This document shows positions 40,290 to 49,784 of a stretch of 64,000 bases of DNA, piece by piece. Below the pieces are notes generated by a model. The model saw only the letters and a program-made list of their open reading frames with translations. It made no database searches and was not told the DNA's origin. The stretch is from the NCBI RefSeq assembly GCF_002214545.1, contig NZ_CP015105.1:744001-808000 (forward strand). The letters run 5' to 3'. This DNA comes from Thermococcus thioreducens (GTDB lineage: Archaea; Methanobacteriota_B; Thermococci; Thermococcales; Thermococcaceae). Each line of letters starts with the position of its first letter. The first letter of the stretch is position 1. The position numbers and the translations under genes are program-made.

Positions 40290-42173
40290 TCAGGGCGCGG
40301 CCTCCTGAATCTTTTTCCTCACGAGCGAGCTGACGAGCTTTCCGTCCGCCCTTCCGCGGAGCTTCGCCATCGCCCTGCCCATGATCATGCCCATAGCACC
40401 CATTCCCTTGGCCTTGATGACCTCGATGTTCGCCTGAATGACCTCGTCGATTATTCTCTCGACCTCTTCCTCGCTGAGGAGCGTCAGACCCTTCTCTTCA
40501 GCGACCTGCTTTGCGGTCTTCTCGGGGCTCTTCGCCAGCTCCTTGAATATGTCCTCGAAGGCCTCCTTGGCGATCTTTCCGTTGAGGTACAGTTCAAATG
40601 CTTCCCTTATGTGCTCGTCGGTGATGTTCTCCACCGGCACTTCCTTTTTGAGTCCCTTGAGAACCACCACGAGTATTGAGGCAGCTAAGGACGGCTTGAC
40701 GCCCTTCCCAATTAACTCCTCGAAGAGCTCGTCGCGCTCGTCGTTCACGAGGGTCTCAGCAAGGCTTCTGTCTATTCTGTACTCCTTCATGTAGCGTTCA
40801 ACCTTCTCCTGTGGGAGCTCGGGCAGATTTGCAAGTATCTCACTTTTCATCTCGTCCGTTATCAGTATCGGGGGTATATCTGTTTCAGGGTACATCCTGG
40901 CTTTCCCCGGCAGGGGGCGCATGTACTGGGTGTTTCCGTCCGGCAGAGCCCTTCTCGTCTCCTCTGGCACGCCTTCTATGGCCTCTCTCGCGCGCTGGAG
41001 AACCTCGCGGAGGGCGCTCTTTGCGGTTTCCTCCTCCGCGGCAACGAGGACAAAGGCGTCAAGTTCACCAAGGCCAAGCCTCTCAACGACAGCCTTGACC
41101 TCTTCCTCCCTAATTCCATAGTTCGGTAATTCGTCGATGTGGAATATGCCCTTCACGTACTTCTTGGCCCTGTCGGCCATCTCGGTGCCGAGTCTCCTTC
41201 CGGGCTGTATCTCCCTGCCTATAAGCCCGCGGAACTTGGGGAGCTTTATTGCCAGAACCTTTCCGCCCCTCTTTATCGTCCTCGCTATTATCTTCGAGCC
41301 GGTGTTTTTGAATATATCCGTGACGTCGTGGAACTCTTCCCTTATGTCCTCGGGCTTGACTCCACGCTTCTTCAGCTCGTCCCTTATCGCGAGCAGGTTG
41401 AGCTGCCTCTCAATCTCGCGCTCGATGATAACTGGGATCATGTCCAGCTCCTGCACACCTTTGATTTCGACCCTTGCCCCTCCCCTGATGGAGACGTTCA
41501 GATCCTGCCTGATGGTTCCAAGGCCGCGCTTGACCTTTCTCGTTGCCCTCAGTGCGTCTCCTATGTACTTGGCCACTACCTTCGCCTGCTCGGGGTGGTG
41601 TATATCCGGCGTTGTTGCTATCTCAACGAGCGGAATGCCGAGGCGGTCGAGGCGGTATATTACCTCCTTATCCCGCCTCTCGACGATTCTGCATGCGTCC
41701 TCCTCCAGGCAGATCGTCGGAATGCCGACGCTTCCCCATGGCGTATCAACCCTTCCGTTCATGGCTATTATCGCGGTTCTCTGGAAGCCGGAAACGTTTG
41801 AGCCGTCTATGACTATCTTGCGCATGAAGTGAACCTCGTCAACCGGGGTGGCGTTGAGGAGATAGCTTATCTGGAGGGAAACCTTAAGTGCCTCCTCGTC
41901 CGGCATGTGGGGAGGCTCTTCGTCCATGTAAACGAGGTCGGTAAGCCCGTAGTTTCCTTCATAAACATATGTCCTGCCCTTCTTAAACTCTTCAAGCGCG
42001 GCAGGATCAACTTCACCGAGCTCGCTTATAGTTGGTCTGAGCCTGCGCTGGAAGGTGAAGTCAACCTCGTCGCTGAACTCACTTGGGACGGGTGAGAACA
42101 GCTTTTTGGTGTCCAGCTGCCTGTGGATTTCAAGGCCAACCTTGAGACCGAGCTTTTCGTAATCGTACGCCAT
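40290..42173 (-). CDS. gatE: glutamyl-tRNA(Gln) amidotransferase subunit E
   Basis: With GatD, converts Glu-tRNA(Gln) to Gln-tRNA(Gln); this heterodimer is unique to archaea. 627 residues: a GatB-like cradle domain ([37 protein letters not shown]), the AspRS-like insertion (about 270-400), the helical and YqeY-like tail domains ending [20 protein letters not shown] 42173 has GAGGTGATGACG upstream and follows the gatD stop within a few bases. Implies that this organism has no glutaminyl-tRNA synthetase. Confidence 0.96.
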   Translation of the reverse strand: MAYDYEKLGLKVGLEIHRQLDTKKLFSPVPSEFSDEVDFTFQRRLRPTISELGEVDPAALEEFKKGRTYVYEGNYGLTDLVYMDEEPPHMPDEEALKVSLQISYLLNATPVDEVHFMRKIVIDGSNVSGFQRTAIIAMNGRVDTPWGSVGIPTICLEEDACRIVERRDKEVIYRLDRLGIPLVEIATTPDIHHPEQAKVVAKYIGDALRATRKVKRGLGTIRQDLNVSIRGGARVEIKGVQELDMIPVIIEREIERQLNLLAIRDELKKRGVKPEDIREEFHDVTDIFKNTGSKIIARTIKRGGKVLAIKLPKFRGLIGREIQPGRRLGTEMADRAKKYVKGIFHIDELPNYGIREEEVKAVVERLGLGELDAFVLVAAEEETAKSALREVLQRAREAIEGVPEETRRALPDGNTQYMRPLPGKARMYPETDIPPILITDEMKSEILANLPELPQEKVERYMKEYRIDRSLAETLVNDERDELFEELIGKGVKPSLAASILVVVLKGLKKEVPVENITDEHIREAFELYLNGKIAKEAFEDIFKELAKSPEKTAKQVAEEKGLTLLSEEEVERIIDEVIQANIEVIKAKGMGAMGMIMGRAMAKLRGRADGKLVSSLVRKKIQEAAP

Positions 42174-42178
42174 CGTCA

Positions 42179-43498
42179 TCACCTCAGGAAAGTGTCAAAC
42201 CTCGTGTAGGGTGTTATCTCGCCGGCATAGTTGGTCAGCATCATTTCGCGCACTTCCTTTGGGTCATCAGTGTGGCCGAGGACCCACATGAGTTTAACAT
42301 AGGCAGTCTCGGGGAGCATGTCCTCGCACGGTATGACGCCCGCCTTGAGAAGCCTTCTGCCGGTAGAGTAGACGTTGAGGTTCACCCTGCCGTAGAGGCA
42401 CTGGCTGGTCATGCAGACGCTGAGGCCTTCCTCAGTGGCGCGTTTTATGGAGTCTATGAGGTAAGTCGGGACGTGGCCCAGTCCGGTGCCCTCGATGACG
42501 ATTCCCTTGTATCCCTTATCAACAAAGAAGTCTATGACCTCAGGCTGGATTCCCGGGAACGCTTTGACGAGGGCTACGCGCTCCTCCATTTCGTCGTCCA
42601 CCCATACCTCGCTCTCGGTTCTCCTTCTGTAGTCGCTCCTGAGGAACTCGATTTTACCTTCAGGCCATATCCTCGCGAGAGGGATATCGTTTATACTCCT
42701 GAAGGCATCGCGCCTGCTGGTGTGCATCTTCCTTGCCTTGGTTCCGCGGTGGGCCAGGCAGTAGGTATCGCCGGTCTCGCCGTGCATGACGATGGCAACC
42801 TCTCCGAGGTCTGCAGTCGCCATCCTCACTGAGCATATAAGGTTCATTGCCGCATCGCTGCTCGGCCTGTCGGAGCTCCTCTGGGAACCGACTAGAATAA
42901 CCGGCTTGCCCAGGTCGCGGAGCATGAAGCTGAGCGCCGAGGCGGTGTAGGCCATCGTGTCCGTTCCGTGGGCGATGACCACACCGTCTTCACCGTTGTT
43001 CAGCATTTCGGCTACTTCGTGGGCTATTTTAATCCAGTACTCCGGGCGCATGTCCTCGCTCATTATGTTGAAGAGGAGCTTCGGCGTTATATTCGCTATC
43101 TCGAATATCTCGGGAACGGCCTTGGCGAGTTCTTCCGCGGTGAAGGCCGCATGAACGGCGCCCGTTTTGTAGTCAATCCTGCTCGCTATGGTTCCGCCGG
43201 TTCCTATTATCGCAACGCTTGGAAGTCCCGGTTTCTTGGGGAAGACCTCCTCGAACTTCAGCTCTTCCCGGGGGGCGGCCTTCTCTATGATTTCAACTGA
43301 AACTATCTGGTCAACCAGTATTCCGATGTTGTATCCGTTGTCGAGCTTCAGCGTGAGGGTCTCGCCGCTGGAGAGCTCGTAGGGGTTCATGACGATGCCC
43401 TCATAGACGCTCGTGTTTCCGTTCTCCTTTTCGATTATCCGGACGTAATCTCCGACCTCTAGATTCTTATCCTTCATAAACCTCTCAACTTTGCGCAT
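42179..43498 (-). CDS. gatD: glutamyl-tRNA(Gln) amidotransferase subunit D
   Basis: The asparaginase-like subunit that releases ammonia for GatE. 439 residues: an N-terminal beta barrel ([22 protein letters not shown]) and then the type I asparaginase core with TGGTIAS, the [10 protein letters not shown] motif and [14 protein letters not shown] 43498 has GGAGGGAGAGCT upstream; the open frame to 43603 is not supported. A TATA box on the minus strand (GGTTTATATTGG, about 43528-43540) lies upstream. Confidence 0.96.
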   Translation of the reverse strand: MRKVERFMKDKNLEVGDYVRIIEKENGNTSVYEGIVMNPYELSSGETLTLKLDNGYNIGILVDQIVSVEIIEKAAPREELKFEEVFPKKPGLPSVAIIGTGGTIASRIDYKTGAVHAAFTAEELAKAVPEIFEIANITPKLLFNIMSEDMRPEYWIKIAHEVAEMLNNGEDGVVIAHGTDTMAYTASALSFMLRDLGKPVILVGSQRSSDRPSSDAAMNLICSVRMATADLGEVAIVMHGETGDTYCLAHRGTKARKMHTSRRDAFRSINDIPLARIWPEGKIEFLRSDYRRRTESEVWVDDEMEERVALVKAFPGIQPEVIDFFVDKGYKGIVIEGTGLGHVPTYLIDSIKRATEEGLSVCMTSQCLYGRVNLNVYSTGRRLLKAGVIPCEDMLPETAYVKLMWVLGHTDDPKEVREMMLTNYAGEITPYTRFDTFLR

Positions 43499-43603
43499 AG
43501 CTCTCCCTCCGGGGGATAGTGCGTTCAATCCAATATAAACCTTCGGGCTGGACAGGTGACAAAAATCGGCCGAATTTCCCAGTGAATCTTGCCGGAATGA
43601 CAA

Positions 43604-43897
43604 CTATCTGGCCTCGATCTTAAACCTCGGCTCCTCTATCCACTCCGACTTGCACCTCGGACAGCGGGAGGGAACGTGGATTTCGGGTCTGAAAACGAAG
43701 CCGCACTTCCTGCACTCGGCGGGCTTTATGAGGAGCACTTTCCCCTCACGCTTTAGAGTTCTCTGAATTGCCTTCAGATCCTCGATGATGACCTTCTTCG
43801 CTCCCCTTCCCCTCAGTTCGAGGGCCAATGCAAGCTCCCCTGGCGAGTAGTCCCTCCCCTCCAAAAGATTTATTATGCGCTGTCTACGAGTCATCAT
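43604..43897 (-). CDS. small HTH/zinc-ribbon transcriptional regulator
   Basis: About 97 residues: an N-terminal winged-helix-like half (RQRIINLLEGRDYSPGELALAL) and a C-terminal zinc ribbon with two Cys-X2-Cys pairs (CRKCGF and CPRCKS). This is the layout of the archaeal predicted regulators with HTH fused to a Zn ribbon. ATG 43897 or 43894 may start it. A TATA element (AAGCTTTATATCCC) about 25 bases upstream points to a leaderless transcript. The target is unknown. Divergent from pus10. Confidence 0.82.
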   Translation of the reverse strand: MMTRRQRIINLLEGRDYSPGELALALELRGRGAKKVIIEDLKAIQRTLKREGKVLLIKPAECRKCGFVFRPEIHVPSRCPRCKSEWIEEPRFKIEAR

Positions 43898-43942
43898 CGC
43901 GAGAAGCTTTGAGCGGTGGGATATAAAGCTTAGGGTGGGAGC

Positions 43943-45103
43943 ATGATAATCGAGAATGCCGAAGTGGTTCTTAAGTCCCACAGGCTCTGCAACCATTGTC
44001 TGGGCAGGCTCTTCGCAAGACTCGGAAGAGGAACGAACGATGAGCGTGGAATGGCGATAAGATTTGTTCTCAACATGGAGCGCTCAGCTAAAGGGCTGCC
44101 GCCGATTGAAGAGCCCGAAACGTGCGAGCTGTGCGGCAACATTTTTGACAAAATCCCTGAGCTTGTGGAGGATATGAAAAAGGAGGCTGAAGGCATCGAG
44201 TTCGAGACGTTCCTCGTCGGTTCCCGCTTTCCAGGAGAAGTACGCAAGAGGGAAGAGGCCATCTGGAGGGAGTTTGGGGTGGAGACTGCTGAGCCCATAA
44301 ACCGCGAGTTCAACCGCGAGCTTGGGAAGGCCTTTGGTTTGGCCACCGGAAAGGACACTGCCAAGAACCCGGACCTCGTTTTCATAGTTGAGCCCTACTC
44401 CAGGAAAGTCGAACTCCAAATAAACCCCCTCTACATTTACGGCCGCTACCGGAAGCTCCTGCGTGGCATTCCGCAGACACCGTTGCCTGACTTCGAAGAC
44501 AGCGTCGCATCAATAATCTGCCGTGCGTTTTCAAGGGTATCCGGCGGAAAGTGCGTCTTCAAGGGGGCGGGAAGGGAAGACGTTGACGTTCGGATGCTCG
44601 GAAACGGGAGGCCGTTCATAGTTGAAATCAAGCGTCCCAAACGGAGGAGACTCGATCTTGACTCGATAGCGAAGGAAATAAACGCGAGCGGAAAGGTGGA
44701 GGTTCTGAACCTGCGCTTCGTTTCACCAAAAGATGCTGGGGAAGTTCTCACCCGGAATCACCGCAAGGAATACCTTGCCCTCGTCCGTGTTGACGAGGGG
44801 GTAACACCCGAGGAAGCTGAACGTATTGCCCGGGAGCTCGGAGGCCTTGAAGTTCATCAGCGGACTCCCTGGCGCGTGAGAAAGGCTAGAGCGGACAGGG
44901 TCAGAGTCAAGAGGGTTCACGAGGCTGAGGCAAGGTGGCTGGATGAGAACCACTTTGAGCTCCGGCTCGTCACTGACGGGGGCCTCTACATCAAGGAGCT
45001 TATATCCGGGGATAAGGGCAGAACAAAGCCCTCTGTGAGTGACCTCCTCGGAAAGTCGGCGTGGTGTGAAAGACTGGACGTGTTGAACATTCTTGATGAC
45101 TGA
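43943..45103 (+). CDS. pus10: tRNA pseudouridine synthase Pus10
   Basis: Makes pseudouridine 54 and 55 in the TpsiC arm of archaeal tRNAs, replacing TruB in this role. 386 residues: N-terminal zinc-binding THUMP-like domain with CNHC and CELC motifs, a central linker, and the catalytic domain with the Asp-bearing loop FKGAGREDVDVRMLGNGRPF and the C-terminal LRLVTDGGLYIKELISGDKGRTKPSVSDLL. GGGTGGGAGC precedes ATG. Followed by a TATA box for the ribosomal-protein operon. Confidence 0.94.
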   Translation: MIIENAEVVLKSHRLCNHCLGRLFARLGRGTNDERGMAIRFVLNMERSAKGLPPIEEPETCELCGNIFDKIPELVEDMKKEAEGIEFETFLVGSRFPGEVRKREEAIWREFGVETAEPINREFNRELGKAFGLATGKDTAKNPDLVFIVEPYSRKVELQINPLYIYGRYRKLLRGIPQTPLPDFEDSVASIICRAFSRVSGGKCVFKGAGREDVDVRMLGNGRPFIVEIKRPKRRRLDLDSIAKEINASGKVEVLNLRFVSPKDAGEVLTRNHRKEYLALVRVDEGVTPEEAERIARELGGLEVHQRTPWRVRKARADRVRVKRVHEAEARWLDENHFELRLVTDGGLYIKELISGDKGRTKPSVSDLLGKSAWCERLDVLNILDD

Positions 45104-45118
45104 AAACTTTATAAACGG
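45104..45118 (+). promoter_or_regulatory. promoter of the rpl21e-rpoF-DUF655-ksgA operon
   Basis: AAACTTTATAAACGG immediately after the pus10 stop. It predicts a start near 45137 and an unusually long leader of about 100 nucleotides before the L21e ATG. Confidence 0.55.
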
Positions 45119-45238
45119 TTCTCGCCGATTGGATAGCGAAGCCATAACAGGCTTAGTTGATATGCTGAAAAGGTTCGAAAAGCTGGATACGTCTTTGCGT
45201 CCGTTGCGCGATGGATAAAAATCCGTGAGGTGGTAGGA

Positions 45239-45535
45239 ATGGTCAAAAAGGCCCACAGCTTTAGGAGGAAGACCCGCGGGAAGCTCAGCAAGAGCCCCAG
45301 GAGGAGGGGGCTTCCGCCTCTCACCAGGTTCCTTCAGGAGTTTGAGACCGGGCAGAAGGTCCACATAGTCATCGAGCCGAGCTACCACAGGGGAATGCCC
45401 GATCCGAGGTTCCACGGAAGAACCGGGACTGTAGTTGGTAAGCGCGGCGATGCCTACATCGTCCAGATTAAGGACGGCGGAAAGGTTAAGACCTTCTTCA
45501 TCCACCCGGTCCACCTCAGGGCCCAGAAGGGATGA
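45239..45535 (+). CDS. rpl21e: 50S ribosomal protein L21e
   Basis: 98 residues, very basic, matching L21e: [15 protein letters not shown], the SH3-like core [21 protein letters not shown] and [20 protein letters not shown] 45239 has GAGGTGGTAGGA upstream; GTG 45230 lies inside that site. First gene of the classic archaeal L21e-Rpb4-DUF655-KsgA operon, which links ribosome, RNA polymerase and rRNA modification genes. Confidence 0.97.
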   Translation: MVKKAHSFRRKTRGKLSKSPRRRGLPPLTRFLQEFETGQKVHIVIEPSYHRGMPDPRFHGRTGTVVGKRGDAYIVQIKDGGKVKTFFIHPVHLRAQKG

Positions 45536-45537
45536 TC

Positions 45538-45900
45538 ATGATCGGGAGAAAAAAACTGGAGGAGCGGTACCTTACGGTAGCCGAAACCAAGGAGCTCCTC
45601 GAAAGGCGCAAGGCAGAGGGTATGGAAGAGAACCCTGAGGAGCCGATGTTTTACGAGGCCAGGGTCAGCCTTGAGCATGCCGAGCGCTTTGCCAAGCTTA
45701 AACCCGAGCAGGCGGTTGAGCTGAAGGAAAAGCTCATGGAGCTCTTCGAATGGATGGACGAGAGGCTCGCCGCGAAGCTCGTCGACCTGATGCCCGAGGA
45801 CTACTTTGACATACGGGTGATCTTCAGCAAGGAGGACTACATGCCCACCAAAGAGGAAGCCGGGGAGATAATAAGGCTCCTCGACGACTACAGGAAGTGA
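45538..45900 (+). CDS. rpoF: DNA-directed RNA polymerase subunit F (Rpb4 homologue)
   Basis: About 120 residues, all helical and acidic. The Rpb4-like sequence IGRKKLEERYLTVAETKELLE and the C-terminal HRDC-like part MPTKEEAGEIIRLLDDY fit RpoF, which forms the stalk of RNA polymerase with RpoE. ATG 45538 overlaps nothing and is 2 bases after the L21e stop; GGGATGATC serves as ribosome site. Confidence 0.94.
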   Translation: MIGRKKLEERYLTVAETKELLERRKAEGMEENPEEPMFYEARVSLEHAERFAKLKPEQAVELKEKLMELFEWMDERLAAKLVDLMPEDYFDIRVIFSKEDYMPTKEEAGEIIRLLDDYRK

Positions 45901-45969
45901 CCTCTTCTTTTCCTTTTCCTAGACAAAGTATAAAAACTCCTTGGGGATATAATTTCTGGGGGAGAGACT

Positions 45970-46590
45970 ATGGATAGGTACCGGAGACATTCTTACAGGG
46001 AAAGCCTCGAAAAGAAGAGGCGGAATGTTGAGTATGAGGAGTACGCCTACGTGCTGGACTATCTGCCGGAGGGCTACACTGATTTAAGCACCGGAAGGAG
46101 GAGCGGGAAGCCCGTGGCGCAGGTTATAGGTGAAAAGGCCTTCACACTCCTTGAAGTTGCTCCCAAGGAGGATCTCATGCTCTATGAGAGGGTTTTCATC
46201 GGTAAGGGGCAGAGGGATAAGATTCTTATGATAAACAAAAAGATTCACTACGATGACCTCACTGCCACCGCTAAGGCCGAACTCCCGTACGTTGTTGAGG
46301 AGATAGTCAAGAATAATGAGGAGCGCTTTATTCAGTTCTTCAATGTTGCTCCCCCCATAACCAACAGGCTTCACAGTCTGGAACTGCTTCCAGGCATAGG
46401 GAAAAAGCACATGTGGGAAATACTCGACGAGCGCAAGAAGGAGCCGTTTAAGAACTTTGAAGACCTCCGTCACCGTGTCAAGGGGCTCCCGGATCCGGCG
46501 AAAATGATAGCAAAGAGAGTCGTCGATGAACTCGAAGGTAAGGACAGATACAGACTCTTCGTCGGTTCAAGGAGGATATTCCGCGTATGA
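45970..46590 (+). CDS. DUF655 family nucleic-acid-binding protein
   Basis: 206 residues. The N-terminal half has an OB-like pattern (EEYAYVLDYLPEGY, AQVIGEKAFTLLEVAPK) and the C-terminal half two helix-hairpin-helix-like elements (LLPGIGKKHMWEILDERKK; FEDLRHRVKGLPDPAKM). DUF655 proteins sit with KsgA in nearly all archaea and are presumed to bind RNA or DNA. GGGGGAGAGACT precedes ATG; the stop overlaps the ksgA start as ATGA. Has possibly its own TATA (GTATAAAAACTCC near 45928). Confidence 0.88.
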   Translation: MDRYRRHSYRESLEKKRRNVEYEEYAYVLDYLPEGYTDLSTGRRSGKPVAQVIGEKAFTLLEVAPKEDLMLYERVFIGKGQRDKILMINKKIHYDDLTATAKAELPYVVEEIVKNNEERFIQFFNVAPPITNRLHSLELLPGIGKKHMWEILDERKKEPFKNFEDLRHRVKGLPDPAKMIAKRVVDELEGKDRYRLFVGSRRIFRV

Positions 46591-47408
46591 GGGAGCGCCT
46601 TTTTTCCCTTATTTCCAAGTACAATCTGAAGGCCAGCTCAGACCTCGGTCAGAACTTTCTGGTAGTTCAGGATATAATTGAAAGGAACGTTGAAAGGGCA
46701 GAACTGGACGAAAAAGACCGCGTTCTCGAAATTGGCCCGGGCCTCGGAGTTCTCACCGAGGCTCTGAGCAGACACGCCGAAAAAGTTTACGCCATTGAAA
46801 AAGACCACCGCCTCGTTGAGATACTAAGGAAAGAGTATGACTGGCCGAACGTCGAGATAATAGAGGGCGATGCATTGAAGGTCGAGTTCCCCGAGTTTAA
46901 CAAGATAGTTTCAAACCTCCCGTACCAGATTTCGTCCCCCATAACGTTCCGCTTTTTGAGGTATGAATTTGAACGGGCAGTTCTCATATACCAGCTGGAG
47001 TTCGCCCAGAGAATGGTGGCAAAGCCAGGGGATAGAAATTACTCCCGCCTGTCCCTTATGATTCAGGCAAAGGCCCACGCTGAGCTTGTGGAGAAGATCG
47101 GTAGAGGCGCATTCTGGCCCAGACCGAAGGTGGACTCTGCAGTTGTGATACTAGAACCCAAGCCTCCGGATGAGAGAATAGAACTCCACGAAAACCTGGT
47201 AAGGGCACTTTTCCAGCACCGCAGAAGTACGGCTCTGGCGGCTCTAAAAAAGTCCCATCACATGCTGGGTCTGAGCAGGGAGGAATTCAAAAAGGTTAAG
47301 GGTGCGTTTTCGGGGATGCCCCATGCTGGGAAGCGCGTCTTTCAGCTGTCCCCCGAGGAGGTTAGGGACATCGAGGAGTTTTTGAGGGCAGAGGGGCTCC
47401 TTAAGTAG
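46587..47408 (+). CDS. rsmA: 16S rRNA dimethyladenosine transferase
   Basis: KsgA/Dim1 dimethylates two adjacent adenines in the 3' terminal hairpin of 16S rRNA. 273 residues: DLGQNFLVVQDIIERN, the SAM motif EIGPGLGVLTEAL and the catalytic NLPYQISSP, then a helical C-terminal domain. ATG 46587 overlaps the upstream stop. Last gene of the operon; it converges with the ferritin-like gene with no gap. Confidence 0.95.
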   Translation: MRERLFSLISKYNLKASSDLGQNFLVVQDIIERNVERAELDEKDRVLEIGPGLGVLTEALSRHAEKVYAIEKDHRLVEILRKEYDWPNVEIIEGDALKVEFPEFNKIVSNLPYQISSPITFRFLRYEFERAVLIYQLEFAQRMVAKPGDRNYSRLSLMIQAKAHAELVEKIGRGAFWPRPKVDSAVVILEPKPPDERIELHENLVRALFQHRRSTALAALKKSHHMLGLSREEFKKVKGAFSGMPHAGKRVFQLSPEEVRDIEEFLRAEGLLK

Positions 47409-47963
47409 TCACCCCGATGCTTCCTCTCCGAACAGAGTGGCGTATAAACGGCGTAGTTTCTGATAGTGTCCGTTTTCTATATTGGCCAGCCATATGAGTG
47501 TTGCTTTGGAATCTTCATCCACGGCTTTATCCGAGAGGTATCTATACACATCGTGGGCGAGGCGTTCGGTCCCCATAAGGTATTCCAGGATGTCTTTTAC
47601 GTCTCCCCGATATGCCATATCCCTCAGCTGTTCTTCGGAGAGCTCCACTTCCAAGGCAGGGAGGCTAATTTTTGGGGGCTTCTTGCCAGGGAACATCTCA
47701 TGAAACATCCTGAGTAGCGTTTCTGCATGTCCAAGGCTTTCCTTGTAAAGCTGGTAAAAAAGTTTTGAAACACGTTCATCCCAGTTTACCTCTTTGCTTA
47801 GCTGGTATAGTTTGTAGTACATTTCAGCCTCTTTGACCTCCTGCTCCATCCAATATGAAAGAAGTTCCATGTGGTTGAGTTTGGAAATTGCTTCCAGTAT
47901 TTTTTTAAACCTGGCCTTTTCCCCTTCGGTCCTGTATCGAACTTTCCCCATACAGTTCCCCAT
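47409..47963 (-). CDS. ferritin-like/rubrerythrin-type domain protein
   Basis: About 184 residues forming a four-helix bundle. Candidate di-iron ligands are in helix one (EQEVKEAEMYYKLY), helix two (SLGHAETLLRMFHEMF), helix three (LMGTERLAHDVYRYL) and helix four (ANIENGHYQKLRRLY), giving E and ExxH-like pairs. There is no rubredoxin domain. It could handle peroxide or iron. A minus-strand TATA box near 47985 fits a leaderless start at ATG 47963; ATG 47951 (MGKVRYRTEG) is the alternative. Confidence 0.75.
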   Translation of the reverse strand: MGNCMGKVRYRTEGEKARFKKILEAISKLNHMELLSYWMEQEVKEAEMYYKLYQLSKEVNWDERVSKLFYQLYKESLGHAETLLRMFHEMFPGKKPPKISLPALEVELSEEQLRDMAYRGDVKDILEYLMGTERLAHDVYRYLSDKAVDEDSKATLIWLANIENGHYQKLRRLYATLFGEEASG

Positions 47964-48038
47964 AAATACTTGGGGCACTAGGGCGTTTATACCTTTCGCC
48001 AGCGATTGTTTTTTAAGATAATCCGAGAAGTCCAGACC

Positions 48039-49784
48039 ATGATAATAGCTATTATCGATGGCTATACTGATGAGCCCGCTGGGCTGGGTGTCCCCCCGTA
48101 TCTGGGTATATACCCCCGCTATGCTTACGGCGCCATCAAGAAGGCCAGACATGACGCCGAAGTGTTTTACCTGACCATAGATGACCTCAGGGCAACGTTC
48201 GAGGGGGAGGGGGGGGTAGCCACCAAGAATAAAACTCCAAACTTCCCGGAGACGAGGAGAATACTAGAAAAGGCCGACGTCCTCGTTTACATAGGTGGGC
48301 TCCACACTCCAGGTAAATATCTCTCCGCCGTGCCGTCGCAGGTGGAGGAGGTTGCGAGGTTTCTTAAACCTTTCACGGGGATTAAAATACTCGGTGGCCC
48401 CGCTTTCATGGGCTCCGCGCACGGCGGCGGCACAAAGATCGGTTCCCGTGAGCTGATGCTGGCCAGTGCGGTTTTTGACCACGTTGTCTACGGGGATTTG
48501 GAGGCGTTTCTCCACGACTTCATCAAGAATCCAAATGATGCAGACCCCTTCCGTTTTAGGACTTATGAGGAACTGCGGGATTACGCCCTCCTCGGTGCCG
48601 AAGTCGTTAGACAGTTTCCGGATTATCCCAATTTCGTCATAGTTGAGATTGAGACCCAGCGCGGGTGTCCAAAGGCGGCTGGAATTGGCGGATGTTCATT
48701 CTGCACCGAACCGGTGAGGTACAGCTCGATCGAGGACAGGCCAATAGAAGATATAGTGGAGGAGGTCGAAGTCCTTTACAGACTGGGCGTTAAGCACTTC
48801 CGTGTTGGACGGCAGAGCTGCATATTCTCATACATGGCGGAGCCGAACGGCCGTGTTCCGATTCCAAATCCCGAGGCAATTGAGAAACTCTTTGCCGGAA
48901 TCCGTTCCGCCGCACCCCGCGTCAAGACCCTCCATGTTGACAACGCCAATCCGGCGGTTATAGCCAACTACCCGGAGGAAGCCATTAGGATAGCAAAGGC
49001 CCTGATAAAATACGGGACTCCAGGTAATGTGGTTGCCTTCGGTCTCGAAAGTGCCGACCCAAGAGTGGCCAGGCTGAACAACCTAAACGCGACCGCTGAA
49101 GAAACCTACGAGGCCGTTAGGATTCTCAACGAGGTCGGCGGAAGAAGAGGGCCAAACGGGATGCCGTGGCTTCTTCCCGGAATAAACATCCTCTTTGGTC
49201 TGCCTGGGGAGACCAAGAGGAGCTACGAGCTGACGTTCCAGTTCCTGAAGCGCATACTGGACGATGGGCTGATGGTAAGGAGAATAAACATCAGACAGGT
49301 TGTGGTCTTTCCAGGAACTCCCCTGTGGCATCTAAAGGGTAAGCTCAAGACTGAAAAGCACAAAAAGCTCATCCAGCACTACAAGTATAAAATACGGCAT
49401 GAGATAGACCTTCCAATGCTGAAGCGCGTCGTCCCCGTTGGAACAGTGCTTCGGGATGTCCGTGCCGAAGTGTTTGAGAACGGGCTCACCTATGGAAGAC
49501 AGATAGGAAGCTATCCCCTGATAGTGGGCATTCCCAAGAAGGTTGAACTGGACAGATTTTACGACGTTCTAATAGTTGACCACGGGTTCAGGAGCATAAC
49601 CGGAATCCCCGTGCCAGTGAATGTGAACACTGAATCCTCAAAGGTTCTCCAGTATCTCCCAAGTATAGGGAAAAGAAACATCGTGGGGATACTCTCTAGG
49701 AGGCCGTTTAAGAGCAAAGATGAGTTTTTTGAGGTTGTGGGGAGGGAGAAAAGGGAGATGCTGGAGGAGATAATCAGCCTGTAG
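48039..49784 (+). CDS. radical SAM protein with C-terminal helix-hairpin-helix domain
   Basis: About 581 residues. The N-terminal 190 residues resemble a B12-binding-like Rossmann domain (IGGLHTPGKYLSAVP, ILGGPAFMGSAHGG). The [4Fe-4S] cysteines are Cys210, Cys219 and Cys222, spaced C-X8-C-X2-C (RGCPKAAGIGGCSFC) instead of the usual C-X3-C-X2-C. A TIM-barrel core follows (GINILFGLPGETKRSYELTF), and the end contains YLPSIGKRNIVGILSRRPF, a helix-hairpin-helix motif for nucleic acid. ATG 48039 is chosen because the upstream extension overlaps the neighbour's start region. The substrate is unknown; nucleic acid is suggested by the HhH. Confidence 0.85.
   Translation: MIIAIIDGYTDEPAGLGVPPYLGIYPRYAYGAIKKARHDAEVFYLTIDDLRATFEGEGGVATKNKTPNFPETRRILEKADVLVYIGGLHTPGKYLSAVPSQVEEVARFLKPFTGIKILGGPAFMGSAHGGGTKIGSRELMLASAVFDHVVYGDLEAFLHDFIKNPNDADPFRFRTYEELRDYALLGAEVVRQFPDYPNFVIVEIETQRGCPKAAGIGGCSFCTEPVRYSSIEDRPIEDIVEEVEVLYRLGVKHFRVGRQSCIFSYMAEPNGRVPIPNPEAIEKLFAGIRSAAPRVKTLHVDNANPAVIANYPEEAIRIAKALIKYGTPGNVVAFGLESADPRVARLNNLNATAEETYEAVRILNEVGGRRGPNGMPWLLPGINILFGLPGETKRSYELTFQFLKRILDDGLMVRRINIRQVVVFPGTPLWHLKGKLKTEKHKKLIQHYKYKIRHEIDLPMLKRVVPVGTVLRDVRAEVFENGLTYGRQIGSYPLIVGIPKKVELDRFYDVLIVDHGFRSITGIPVPVNVNTESSKVLQYLPSIGKRNIVGILSRRPFKSKDEFFEVVGREKREMLEEIISL

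Noticed and set aside
45119-45238. Short frame (TTG 45129 to TAA 45218, 29 codons) in the L21e leader
   Set aside because: The predicted transcript start lies downstream of the TTG, no ribosome site was found, and the codons show no convincing peptide. The long leader itself is real enough to map.
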